From: QHBQ01 sp038230695 | Lineage (GTDB): Bacteria > Chloroflexota > Chloroflexia > QHBQ01 | Length of the DNA stretch: 29,787 nt | NCBI GenBank assembly: GCA_038230695.1 | Contig: JBBRMT010000026.1 | Span: forward strand, 1 to 29,787 | Direction of reading: 5' to 3' | Notes under the pieces: model-generated | The model's database searches: none | Told to the model about the DNA's origin: nothing | The model's input: the letters and a program-made list of their open reading frames with translations, nothing else | Made by a program: the position numbers and the translations under genes | In this document: piece by piece, positions 15,738 through 23,474 of the stretch | Position numbering within the stretch: position 1 is the stretch's first letter | How the letters are laid out: every line of letters begins with the position of its first letter

Positions 15738-16000
15738 AGATGAGGAAGAGTAGCGCACCGCGCCGCGACAGAGAACCGAAGCCACCGACTGAGAGCTTCG
15801 CCCGCGCCCGCCAACGTGAAAACCACCTCGGAGCCGGAGTTCGGAACGCGATCTCGCCAGTATGAACCCCCGCCTGCCACCCGTTATCGTGGCGCAATGA
15901 GGTCATCCCTCCCCTTTGTTGGCGGAACGGATGATAAATTGGGTGGAACCGCGTGGATATTTGATCCCCGCCCCAGATTTGGGGTGGGGATTTTCGTTTT
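15738..16000 (+). ncRNA. T-box riboswitch (specifier probably ACC, threonine)
   Basis: Stem I opens with AGATGAGGAAGAGTAG, the usual T-box start with the AGTA loop-E bases at 15749-15752. CAGAGA (15769-15774) and GAGAG (15791-15795) match the distal-loop region. GAGG (15742-15745) pairs with CCTC (15826-15829); counting from that helix as in other T-boxes, the specifier is ACC (15822-15824) followed by the conserved purine. AAC (15821-15823, Asn) is the alternative. The T-box itself is GGGTGGAACCGCG (15941-15953). The antiterminator AAATTGGG ... GCG / CGC ... CCCAGATTT is complete and excludes the terminator. Uncharged tRNA should therefore switch on what follows: a 61-codon gene. Confidence 0.92.
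15966..16000 (+). terminator. T-box-controlled intrinsic terminator
   Basis: CCCCGCCCC (15966-15974), loop AGATTT, GGGGTGGGG (15981-15989), then ATTTTCGTTTT. Its 5' arm and loop overlap the 3' half of the antiterminator, so the two folds exclude each other. Confidence 0.9.
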
Positions 16001-16010
16001 GCCCTCTCCA

Positions 16011-16039
16011 CTTGCCCCTCCCTCGCTGGGGGAGGCAAG
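16011..16039. repeat. Palindromic repeat between the T-box terminator and the small gene
   Basis: CTTGCCCCTCCC (16011-16022), loop TCGCT, GGGGGAGGCAAG (16028-16039), with two mismatches. It is rich in G/C runs and similar in character to the element inserted at 4152-4198. Confidence 0.6.
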
Positions 16040-16068
16040 GAGGGGGTACTGAGTGAGGAGGCGATCTC

Positions 16069-16254
16069 ATGTCCAGGATTTATTTTGAAGAAAAGGTCGA
16101 GCAGCAGAACGCGCAGCAGGAACGGGTCGAGCTGCAGTTCATCGTCGCCGATGATTGGCCGAGCGAGTGTTGCGCCCCGCCCGCCGCGCCGATCATCTAC
16201 GACAACGAGCCAGACGACGAGCAGGACTGGGACGCGGGCAGGTGCGTGGCCTGA
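16069..16254 (+). CDS. T-box-controlled small acidic protein (61 aa), unknown function
   Basis: I do not recognise this protein. Translation is well supported: GAGGAGG eight bases before the ATG at 16069, downstream of a complete T-box. It begins MSRIYFEEKVEQQNAQQERV and is acidic, Gln-rich near the start, with a Cys pair (SECCAPP) and a third Cys near the end. It has no signal peptide or membrane helix, and contains no threonine, the amino acid the T-box most likely senses. It is not part of an aminoacyl-tRNA synthetase that I can see. Options are a small starvation-response protein, a peptide that only marks translation, or a stump left after loss of a thrS-like gene. Confidence 0.6.
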   Translation: MSRIYFEEKVEQQNAQQERVELQFIVADDWPSECCAPPAAPIIYDNEPDDEQDWDAGRCVA

Positions 16255-16622
16255 GCATTGCGCCCTCCATACCTGCTAAACGCTACCCACAAATAAAAAC
16301 ATCCAATGGTGTGATGATGCAAGCCAGCACGCGGCTTGCCAAGTTACTGGAGGCTAGGGGCGTAGCCCTTTGTTGCCGCGCACACCGTATCCATCGTCTG
16401 CTTACCTGTCGCCAATTAGATAGCGCCCGTTGGCACATTGATGCTGGCGATAAGCGTTGATGCGCTTACAGGATCGGAGCTACGCTCCCAACCCTCAGTA
16501 ACTCGGCGAGCCGTGGCCTATCCCCACCACTTCTTGCCCCTCACCATTTGTGCGTAAGGATAAACCATTTCGGGAGGGGATGGCGTGAGGGCGCGGACGT
16601 TGGCCTGAATGATGCTACAGAT
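16255..16622. other. Intergenic stretch without a convincing gene
   Basis: About 370 bases between the small T-box gene and the amylase promoter. Open frames here have no ribosome binding site or recognisable motifs. A perfect 7-bp hairpin (GCAAGCC / GGCTTGC, 16319-16339) and small stems around 16353-16368 (GGCTA/TAGCC) and 16474-16486 (GGAGC/GCTCC) are visible, without T-runs. It may be decayed coding sequence, for example the rest of the gene once controlled by the T-box. Confidence 0.4.
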
Positions 16623-16651
16623 TTGACACCCTGGCAGAGCTGTGCTACACT
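16623..16651 (+). promoter_or_regulatory. Promoter of the amylase/pullulanase gene
   Basis: TTGACA (16623-16628), 17-base spacer, TACACT (16646-16651). The start codon is 200 bases downstream, leaving a long leader. Confidence 0.75.
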
Positions 16652-16667
16652 CTGCCGTGTCCCATTA

Positions 16668-16717
16668 GTTTGTTCATTGCACGAATATAACAATGGGGTT
16701 ATAGCTTGCGAACAAAC
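16668..16717 (+). promoter_or_regulatory. Hairpin at the start of the amylase leader RNA
   Basis: GTTTGTTC (16668-16675) pairs perfectly with GAACAAAC (16710-16717), and inside it TATAAC (16686-16691) pairs with GTTATA (16698-16703) around loop AATGGG. A further stem GGTGA/TCACC lies near 16775-16792. The structure begins about ten bases after the expected RNA start and could stabilise or regulate the message. Alternatively the AT-rich DNA palindrome is a repressor site. No known riboswitch class is recognised. Confidence 0.45.
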
Positions 16718-16851
16718 ACCGGGCAGCGGCATATTGCGATACTGCTGGTTTTAGGTAACGCTGCGCTTTGATAGGGTGAGCGGCGATTCACCTCAGCGCG
16801 AACTGCATTACCCACTCTGGCAGGCGGTTTAACCACAACGGAGGTGGATAG

Positions 16852-19800
16852 ATGAACACGCAGCATTTCAGCAGGAGCAGCAGGCTGCTCGGCATCGGGC
16901 TAGCGGTGGCCTGTCTGGTAATCGCCCTGGCGCTGTTGATCGGGTCGCCTAATAGCAGCGCGGCCAGCAAGTCGGCAGCATCGGTATCAACCTCAAACGT
17001 AGGCGCGACCTCGGCATCAGCATCGAACGTAGGCGCGACTTCGGCATCAGTGGTGAAAGTGGCGGCCAAGCCAGCTAGCCCCGACGCAACCCGCCCGCCA
17101 CAGTATGTAACCCAGATACCTGACAGCGCCAGCGTATTCCCCACCAGCACGGTGCGGGTCTGGATGAACAGCGATACCCTGTTTGGCGAAACCGCTGGCG
17201 TAGAGTTTAACGTGGGCAACACCTACACCAAGATCCTCGGCACCTACGATACCAGCTACCCCGGCGCGAATTGGCAGGCTGACATCCCCGCGCAGGCGGG
17301 CGGCACCTACGTGCGCTACCACCTGTTTGTCCGCAACCAGCAGAATCAGGACGGCAATTTCACCGATTTCCTCTGGAATTACACCGTCAACACCACTGGC
17401 GACAACGTTCACTCCTACGCCGTGCTGCACGACTCGTTCGACTCCAACTATCGCAGCCCCTTTGGGGCGGTCTACAGCAACACCCAGGTGATGCTGTCAG
17501 TCCGCGCCGAGGCGGGCAATGTGCAGACCGCCACCCTGCGCGTCTACCAGCAGGTTCACCCCAACGGGGCGACCGATTACGCGATGAGCAAGACCACCAG
17601 CGGCGGCTACGACTACTGGCACGTAACCATTACTACCCCCCACGTCCCCGATGTTCTCTACTATCGTTTCGAGTTGCAGCACGTCAGGGCTGATTCCAGC
17701 GTAGACACCGGGTGGTACAACGATAATTACCTTGACGACAACGATAATCTGAACAAGGGCGGCGCCGGCCAATACTTCGAGGGCGGCGAACCGGGCAGCG
17801 CAGCCTACCAGCTTACCGTCTATGACCCCGCCTTCACCACCCCCGACTGGGTGAAGAATGGGGTTATCTACCAGATCTTCCCCGACCGCTTCCGCAATGG
17901 CAACACCGCCAACGACCAGCTTGCTGTCGGCCAGGTCTTCTACGGCGGCAATTGCGCTAATGGTGGCGCGGTCAGCACCCTGCACACCACCTGGAACCAG
18001 CCGCCCGAAGATGGCCGCGTCACCGGCTGCTACAACCGCGACTTCTTCGGCGGCGACCTGCAGGGCATCCAGCAGGAGCTACCCAACCTCAAGGCGATGG
18101 GCGTTACCATCCTCTACCTCAACCCCATCTTTGCCGCCCGCAGCAACCATCGCTACGACACCGACAACTATGAACTGGTTGACCCCATCCTTGGCACCAA
18201 CCAGGATTTCGCCAATCTCGCCACCGCCGCGCACGCGATGGGCATGAAGATCATCCTCGATGGCGTGTTCAACCACTCCTCCTCCGACGGCTACTACTTC
18301 GACCGCTACAACCGCTATCCCAACCCGCCAAACCCGGTGGGCGCGTGCAAGAGCGACTCTTCGCCATTCCACCAGTGGTATCTGTTCTCGCCACAGGCAG
18401 GCGGTCCCTGCGTCAACGGCACCGAGAATTATCAGGCGTGGTTCGGCTTCTCCAGTCTGGCCGTAACCGACAAGACCAACAACAGCTACCGCGACTACAT
18501 CTATCGCAGCCCCATGTCGCCCACAAACGTGATCAAGTTCTGGGACAACCTGGGTGCGGACGGCTGGCGCTTCGATGTCGCCGACGATGGCAGCTTCTCC
18601 GCTGCCAACTGGTGGCAGGACTTCCGCCCCTACGCCAAGAGCTACGACCCCAACACCATCCTGATCGCCGAACGCTGGCCCAACGCCAGCGCCTGGCTGC
18701 TGGGCGACCAGCTCGACTCGACAATGAACTATCGGTTCAAGAAGAACATTCTCGGCTTCGCTCGCTATCCCTTCGACTTCACCGATAACGACCTGAATGG
18801 AACGAACACGCTGCAGGCGCTCAAACCCAGCCAGTTCGACCATGCAATGCAGGCGCTGCGCGAGGACTACCCCGCGCCCGCACAGTACGTGATGATGAAC
18901 CTGCTCGACAGCCACGACAACAGCCGCGCCCTCTACGTGCTGCACTTCCCCAGCGAAGGCAGCGACCTGAGCGCCGCCAAGCAACGTCTGGAGTTCGCCG
19001 CCACCTTCCAGTTCACCTACCTGGGCGCACCAACCGTTTATTATGGTGATGAAGTGGGCCTCTATGCCCCCGACGTGGCCGACAGCAACGGCGTGCTGCA
19101 AGACGACCCCTACAATCGCGCTCCCTATCCCTGGCCGGACACGGCCGGCACCTACACCACCGACCCTGCCGTGCTGGCTTACTATACCAGGCTGGGCTAC
19201 GTGCGCGGCCAACACTCGGCCCTACGCACCGGCGATTACACCACCCTGCTCACCGACGATACCAACTTCGTCTACGGCTTTGGCCGCAGCGACAATACCG
19301 AGAAGGTCGCGGTGGTGATGAACAACTATACCGCTACCAATACTATCACCCTGCCGGTCAGCGTGGGTGGCTTCATCATCCCCGACGGCACCGTGCTGCA
19401 CGACGAACTGGGCGGTGGCAACTACACCGTCAGCGGCGGCCACATCAGCATCACCCTGGCGGCCAAGGCCAGCGCCATCCTCGCGGATCATCCTGCTGCG
19501 CCCGAACCGACCCCAACCACGACTCCGCTGGCAACCGAGACCCCATCGCAAACGCCGACCGTAACTGGCACGCCGCCAACCGCTACCCCGTCGGCCACCC
19601 CGTTCCCCACCGACACCGGCACGCCGCTGCCCACCGCCACCGCCACGCCCAATCCGGCCAATCAAGTAACATTTATCACCACCACGATGCTGACTCAAGA
19701 CTTGAATATGTCGTCCGCCCCTGGGGTTGGTTCGCTCAACCTCAACGTCAACGGGCATCCGGTTGGTACTGGCGGTTATCTGCTGATTAACTACAACAGC

Positions 19801-20949
19801 ACTAGCGGCTTCACTGGCTGCCCCTGCCCCGACTCGCCCAACGCCAACGACTACTTCCTCACCAGCACAGTGGTGTTCAGCAACGCCCACTTCATGGTGC
19901 AGCGTGGCAGCGGCGAAGCATGGCAGGCGAACGCGGTGCAAAGCGGTGGCAGCGCCTACATTGACAGCGGGGCGCATACCTTCAGCACCCTGTACGACAA
20001 TGGCCCCGATCCACAGAACCGTTCCCTGATCATCAACGTCAGCAACCTGCCAACTACCCCGTTCCGCATCACCGTGTTCAACAACAACAACCCCGGCAAC
20101 GGCGCACGCAGCGGCTTCATGCTGATTAACAACGGTGGCCTCAGCAGCCCCGGCACCGTCGTCAGCTACGGCGCGGGCCAGGGTCAGGCCAGCCAGTGGC
20201 TGGTCAGCGGCAGCAGCACCCTGAGCATCATCCAAACCAACCAGGGCGGCATAGGCAACCTACCTGTGGGCGGCATCCTGCTCGACGACGGTGACGGCAG
20301 CGGCGCAACCTTCACCCCCACCCCCGCCGTCACCGATACCCCCACACCTGGGCCGCCGACGCTCACCCCCACCGACTGCGCCAATCCTTTCGTGGACATC
20401 ACCGGCAACACCTTCTACCTCGCCATCCACTACCTTAACTGTCGTGGCATCGTCAACGGCCTCGATGCTACCCACTATGGCCCCGCTGGCACCTCTACTC
20501 GCGGCCAGTTCGCCAAGGTGGTCGTGCTGGGCTTCGGCACCCCGCTGTACACCCCAATTGTGCAAGACTTCGTGGATGTACCGCCCAGCTACTTCGCCTA
20601 TGTCTTCATCGAGAGCGGCTACCATGCTGGTATCCTCAGCGGCTTCGACCAGGCCAGTTGCACCGCTCATGGTGTAGGGTTCCCCTGCTACCTGCCTAAC
20701 CTACCGATTACCAGGGGGCAGCTAACCAAGCTGGTGGTCAACGCCGGTGGCTACACTCTGATTACGCCGACTACCGGCCCCGACTTTGTTGACGTGCCGC
20801 CCAGCAACGTCTTCTACGTCAGCATCGAGACCGCCTACCACAATGGTATCGTCAACGGCTACCCCGGTCGCCTCTTCCTGCCCAACGCCAACATCCGCCG
20901 CGACGAGATGGCCCAGATCGTCTACGAGGGCATTATCAACCGACCGTAG
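16852..20949 (+). CDS. Secreted GH13 alpha-amylase/pullulanase-type enzyme with SLH anchor (1365 aa)
   Basis: GGAGG seven bases before ATG 16852; signal peptide over ~1-40. Two N-terminal beta domains (~85-310, CBM34-like starch-binding type) precede the GH13 barrel (~335-835). Its motifs are complete: region I DGVFNH (470-475), region II GWRFDVADD (nucleophile D575), region III AERW (acid/base E607), region IV DSHDN (H688, D689), region V FGGDLQG. The N-terminal domains suggest the neopullulanase/cyclomaltodextrinase branch. A Pro/Thr linker, an unassigned beta-rich domain (~938-1150), a second linker and three SLH repeats (1175-1365) follow. Role: cell-surface starch, pullulan or cyclodextrin breakdown (family inference). 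It has its own promoter and a long leader, and ends at a heptamer array plus terminator. Confidence 0.93.
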   Translation: MNTQHFSRSSRLLGIGLAVACLVIALALLIGSPNSSAASKSAASVSTSNVGATSASASNVGATSASVVKVAAKPASPDATRPPQYVTQIPDSASVFPTSTVRVWMNSDTLFGETAGVEFNVGNTYTKILGTYDTSYPGANWQADIPAQAGGTYVRYHLFVRNQQNQDGNFTDFLWNYTVNTTGDNVHSYAVLHDSFDSNYRSPFGAVYSNTQVMLSVRAEAGNVQTATLRVYQQVHPNGATDYAMSKTTSGGYDYWHVTITTPHVPDVLYYRFELQHVRADSSVDTGWYNDNYLDDNDNLNKGGAGQYFEGGEPGSAAYQLTVYDPAFTTPDWVKNGVIYQIFPDRFRNGNTANDQLAVGQVFYGGNCANGGAVSTLHTTWNQPPEDGRVTGCYNRDFFGGDLQGIQQELPNLKAMGVTILYLNPIFAARSNHRYDTDNYELVDPILGTNQDFANLATAAHAMGMKIILDGVFNHSSSDGYYFDRYNRYPNPPNPVGACKSDSSPFHQWYLFSPQAGGPCVNGTENYQAWFGFSSLAVTDKTNNSYRDYIYRSPMSPTNVIKFWDNLGADGWRFDVADDGSFSAANWWQDFRPYAKSYDPNTILIAERWPNASAWLLGDQLDSTMNYRFKKNILGFARYPFDFTDNDLNGTNTLQALKPSQFDHAMQALREDYPAPAQYVMMNLLDSHDNSRALYVLHFPSEGSDLSAAKQRLEFAATFQFTYLGAPTVYYGDEVGLYAPDVADSNGVLQDDPYNRAPYPWPDTAGTYTTDPAVLAYYTRLGYVRGQHSALRTGDYTTLLTDDTNFVYGFGRSDNTEKVAVVMNNYTATNTITLPVSVGGFIIPDGTVLHDELGGGNYTVSGGHISITLAAKASAILADHPAAPEPTPTTTPLATETPSQTPTVTGTPPTATPSATPFPTDTGTPLPTATATPNPANQVTFITTTMLTQDLNMSSAPGVGSLNLNVNGHPVGTGGYLLINYNSTSGFTGCPCPDSPNANDYFLTSTVVFSNAHFMVQRGSGEAWQANAVQSGGSAYIDSGAHTFSTLYDNGPDPQNRSLIINVSNLPTTPFRITVFNNNNPGNGARSGFMLINNGGLSSPGTVVSYGAGQGQASQWLVSGSSTLSIIQTNQGGIGNLPVGGILLDDGDGSGATFTPTPAVTDTPTPGPPTLTPTDCANPFVDITGNTFYLAIHYLNCRGIVNGLDATHYGPAGTSTRGQFAKVVVLGFGTPLYTPIVQDFVDVPPSYFAYVFIESGYHAGILSGFDQASCTAHGVGFPCYLPNLPITRGQLTKLVVNAGGYTLITPTTGPDFVDVPPSNVFYVSIETAYHNGIVNGYPGRLFLPNANIRRDEMAQIVYEGIINRP
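16993..17052 (+). repeat. 30-bp tandem repeat (two copies) after the amylase signal peptide
   Basis: Two 30-bp units (16993-17022 and 17023-17052) differ at a few bases and encode SNVGATSASA and SNVGATSASV. They form a low-complexity Ala/Ser spacer between signal peptide and first domain. Confidence 0.8.
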
Positions 20950-20955
20950 TGAGGG

Positions 20956-20976
20956 CTGAGTGCTGAGTGCTGAGTA
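20956..20976 (+). repeat. Heptamer tandem array (CTGAGTG, three units) just after the amylase stop
   Basis: CTGAGTG, CTGAGTG, CTGAGTA in tandem, nine bases after the TAG stop. It is the same heptamer family as 3946-3966 (reverse complement). Confidence 0.85.
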
Positions 20977-20984
20977 AAAGCAGA

Positions 20985-21022
20985 GGGGCGCACCGTTGGG
21001 TGCGCCCCTTCCTGCTCCTTTT
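20985..21022. terminator. Bidirectional terminator between convergent amylase and repeat/propeller genes
   Basis: A perfect 10-bp stem GGGGCGCACC (20985-20994) / GGTGCGCCCC (20999-21008) with loop GTTG, followed by TTCCTGCTCCTTTT. The minus side continues CTCTGCTTTT, so it can serve both genes. Confidence 0.75.
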
Positions 21023-21071
21023 CACCTTCTACTTTCGGACGTATGCTGTGAAACCGCTGTACGGCAGAGTT

Positions 21072-22658
21072 CTATTTCAGGCCGATAAGGTAAAGCTGCA
21101 AGATGGCTGAAGACGCAGGCTCAACCGTATAGGCCAATTGGTTCTGCGACGTTATCCCAATGGCTTGAACGAGTGTCGTGCTATCTTGAACCAGTGTTGT
21201 CACAGAGCCAGTATCCGTGTTGTAAACGCTGATTGACCAGCTGCGGCTGGGTTGGTTGACTGGCTCGTTTGTCCAGGCTACCAGGTTGCCGCTTATGATC
21301 GCATTGTCCGCGGTTTCACTGGTGAGCGTCCGAGTGGCACCAGAGCCGATGCTGTAGAGGTAGACACCATGATTGGGGGAGACAGGTGAGTACGACCATA
21401 CTACATCATCACCCGACACACCGTAGCCAATCAGCCCGCCTGTGCCAGTAGTTACTATGGTATCCACCTTGCTGCCATCGAGTTTGAGCATATGCAGGTC
21501 AGTCTCGCTTGGCCCATGCTGGCTTAGGTTGCGACCTTCCAGCCACAGCAACACCCCATCTTTCGCAACCGGATCGGAGCCAACAGCGCTGATCAGATGC
21601 TCCTGCCCAGTCGCTAGGTCGTGAGCGTAGATGCCTACGTGTCCGGTTCGAAGGTCGGTGTAATACAATATGTTGTTGTCGAGGCCAATACCGTCGAGTT
21701 CGCTCAATCCTTGCATCGGAGGCATGATCGTGAATTGCTTACCTGTACTGATGTCATAGCCTTGAATGCTGGCGTTGCCAATGGAGAAAGCAACGTCAGT
21801 TTCTGCCCACGCTAGTGTCTTACCATCAGTAATGAGGTAGAACTTGTTGCTGGGCTTGTCGCTAACCACGAACTCTGCCTGCTTGCGGATGTCATAGCCA
21901 TAGACGGAGCGACCATTGTTCATGCTATTGCGCGTGTCAATCCAGAACAAGTAGTTTCCTGTAGCTATTGACTTCCCCAGCAGGGTGCTGGCAATCAGTT
22001 GAGAACCACCAGGCACTGGCTGAGGACTATGCACCGAGTCGTAGCGGAAGCGACCAAGCTGACTAAGCAGCACATCATATGGCGGCCGGTTCTCAGGGTG
22101 GTACTCGAACACTGCTCGCTCAAAATACTGCACGGTGTAGGTCTGAGCGTTCAGGTCTGAAACCTCGGCAAACTCGTTGCTGATTGGGTAGCCAAACTGG
22201 GCGAGGCCGCCATCCTGTTCCCAGTAATGCCGAAAGCCACCGCCGAGAGTCTTGCCGGTTTGAGGGAAAGTAATTGCAGAGTCGGGGTTGGCGGCTTGGG
22301 ATGGCGCACCGTTGGGATACTTCTGCTTGTAGCGGAAGGTGCCAAGCTGACTGAGCAATACGTTATACGGAGCCTGGTTCTCTGGGTGGTACTCGAACAC
22401 TGCTCGCTCGAAGTATTGCACCGTGTAGCTCTTGCCATCAAGGTCGGATACTTCGTTCAACTCGTCGGTAAGCGGATAGCCCTGGCGCATCAACCCGCCG
22501 TTCTGCTCCCAGTAGTTGAGGAATGCGCCTTTGACCGTGTGGCCGGTTTCCGCAAAGTAGTAGGAAGCATCGGTGGTTGCAACTGCAGTGTTGTAACTGC
22601 TGCCTAGCGGCACAACGACAGCAATTACAAGCAGTGCGATTACTTTGAGACCTTTCAT
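21072..22658 (-). CDS. Secreted protein with two YW-GGL-type repeats and a propeller-like C-terminus (528 aa)
   Basis: Signal peptide at the N-terminus (MKGLKVIALLVIAVVVPLGS). Two ~80-residue repeats (about 33-110 and 128-206) share NYWEQNGGL/HYWEQDGGL, GYPLTDE/GYPISNE, EVSDL, YTVQYFERAVFEYHPEN and VLLSQLG. Repeats of this type are common in secreted Chloroflexota proteins; their function is unknown to me. Residues ~220-528 contain repeated short segments such as YGYDIRKQAEFVVSD, QGYDISTGKQFTI and YAHDLATGQEHLIS, as in TolB/WD-type propellers. There is no SLH anchor. GAGAGG lies eight bases before the ATG at 22658. It is inverted relative to its neighbours and lies between the amylase SLH module and a second, decayed SLH copy. 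Confidence 0.85.
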   Translation of the reverse strand: MKGLKVIALLVIAVVVPLGSSYNTAVATTDASYYFAETGHTVKGAFLNYWEQNGGLMRQGYPLTDELNEVSDLDGKSYTVQYFERAVFEYHPENQAPYNVLLSQLGTFRYKQKYPNGAPSQAANPDSAITFPQTGKTLGGGFRHYWEQDGGLAQFGYPISNEFAEVSDLNAQTYTVQYFERAVFEYHPENRPPYDVLLSQLGRFRYDSVHSPQPVPGGSQLIASTLLGKSIATGNYLFWIDTRNSMNNGRSVYGYDIRKQAEFVVSDKPSNKFYLITDGKTLAWAETDVAFSIGNASIQGYDISTGKQFTIMPPMQGLSELDGIGLDNNILYYTDLRTGHVGIYAHDLATGQEHLISAVGSDPVAKDGVLLWLEGRNLSQHGPSETDLHMLKLDGSKVDTIVTTGTGGLIGYGVSGDDVVWSYSPVSPNHGVYLYSIGSGATRTLTSETADNAIISGNLVAWTNEPVNQPSRSWSISVYNTDTGSVTTLVQDSTTLVQAIGITSQNQLAYTVEPASSAILQLYLIGLK

Positions 22659-22762
22659 CTTTTTGACCTCTCTAGCGGAATTACGAATGCCGAGGTGATA
22701 TCTTCATTATGGCAGTATACGCTCACCATCTAGCATAACGTATATGAATTCTTTCGGTTGCG

Positions 22763-23202
22763 TAGCAAAAGTTGCTAGGCTTCGGCGAGAGCCTCTACAC
22801 ACCCAGCAGCGGGCAAGACTTCGTGGACGTGCCGCCCAGCTACTTCGCCTACGTCTTCATCGAGAGCGGCTTCCACTACGGCATCCTCAGCGGCTTCGAC
22901 CCCGCCGGTTGCGCATCGCACGGTGCCAACTACCCTTGCTACCTGCCCAACATCCCGATCACCAGGGGTCAGCTAACCAAGCTGGTGGTCAGCGCCGTGG
23001 CTACACTCTGATTACGCCCAGCGGTGGACCAGATTTCATGGATGTACCCACCAGCAACGTTTTCTACGTTAGCATTGAGACTGCCTACCATGCCGGGTTG
23101 GTCAACGGCTATCCCGGCCACCTCTACTTGCCCAGCAACCCCATCCGTCGCACCCAGATGGCCCAGATCGTCTATGAGGGCATCCTCAACCGACCGCAGT
23201 GA
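22763..23202 (+). pseudogene. Decayed SLH-module fragment, frameshifted
   Basis: From about 22772 the sequence encodes LGFGESLYTPSSGQDFVDV and onward to ITRGQLTKLVVSA, then a single missing G near 22991-22997 shifts the frame; the next frame continues GYTLITPSGG ... MAQIVYEGILNRPQ and stops at 23202. A second disruption lies near 22771, where AKV should join LGFG. It matches the amylase C-terminus (from ~20509) almost residue for residue, and the 3' flank with its hairpin also matches. No promoter, signal peptide or N-terminal SLH part exists. It is probably the tail of a lost SLH gene or an old duplicate. Confidence 0.85.
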
Positions 23203-23236
23203 GGACTTAGGCTGAGGACTGAGTAGAAACACGAGT

Positions 23237-23275
23237 GGGCGCATCTTCGGGTGCGCCCTCTTTAATCTCTTTGCT
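23237..23275 (+). terminator. Intrinsic terminator with cUUCGg tetraloop after the SLH remnant
   Basis: GGGCGCATC (23237-23245), loop TTCG, GGTGCGCCC (23250-23258), one wobble pair, then a T-rich tail (CTCTTTAATCTCTTTGC). It is homologous in place and sequence to the hairpin after the amylase gene. Confidence 0.8.
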
Positions 23276-23283
23276 TTAATCCT

Positions 23284-23313
23284 TTGACTTCACACCCCAA
23301 AGTTTGTTATAAT
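23284..23313 (+). promoter_or_regulatory. typA: Promoter of typA
   Basis: TTGACT (23284-23289), 18-base spacer, TATAAT (23308-23313). The start codon is at 23475, so the leader is about 155 bases. Confidence 0.8.
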
Positions 23314-23330
23314 TTATACATAGCAGATTA

Positions 23331-23384
23331 GGGACGCTAACCTATGTCCCTCCATATCAGCTTCGGCCAAATATGGCCGAGGCT
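23331..23384 (+). promoter_or_regulatory. Two hairpins in the typA leader
   Basis: GGGAC (23331-23335) / GTCCC (23346-23350), then AGCTTCGGCC (23359-23368), loop AAATAT, GGCCGAGGCT (23375-23384) with one wobble pair, followed by ATTTTGT. The second could be an attenuator-like terminator or a stability element. No known riboswitch is recognised. Confidence 0.5.
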
Positions 23385-23416
23385 ATTTTGTGGGGCAAAG
23401 CGTTTTTTCCTGTTAC

Positions 23417-23437
23417 CCTTAATCCTTAATCCTTAAT
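23417..23437 (+). repeat. Heptamer tandem array (CCTTAAT, three units) in the typA leader
   Basis: Three exact CCTTAAT units, 38 bases before the typA start. Here the heptamer array lies upstream of a gene rather than at its end. Confidence 0.85.
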
Positions 23438-23474
23438 CTTACCCATGACTTATGCTGAAAGGTAGTTAATCACA

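Noticed and set aside
15738..16000. Leader considered as a generic attenuator or other riboswitch class
   Set aside because: The GGGTGGAACCGCG core, AGTA loop and mutually exclusive antiterminator/terminator identify a T-box specifically.
16155..16754. Open frames between the T-box gene and the amylase
   Set aside because: No ribosome binding site or motifs; one overlaps the amylase promoter. I list the region as intergenic or decayed instead.
18079..19215. 378-codon antisense open frame inside the amylase gene
   Set aside because: It lies fully opposite a well-supported GH13 catalytic domain in GC-rich DNA, where long antisense frames are expected; composition is low-complexity Val/Gly/Ala with no motif.
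19222..20235. 337-codon antisense open frame inside the amylase gene
   Set aside because: Shadow of the same gene, with no start signal and no recognisable domain.
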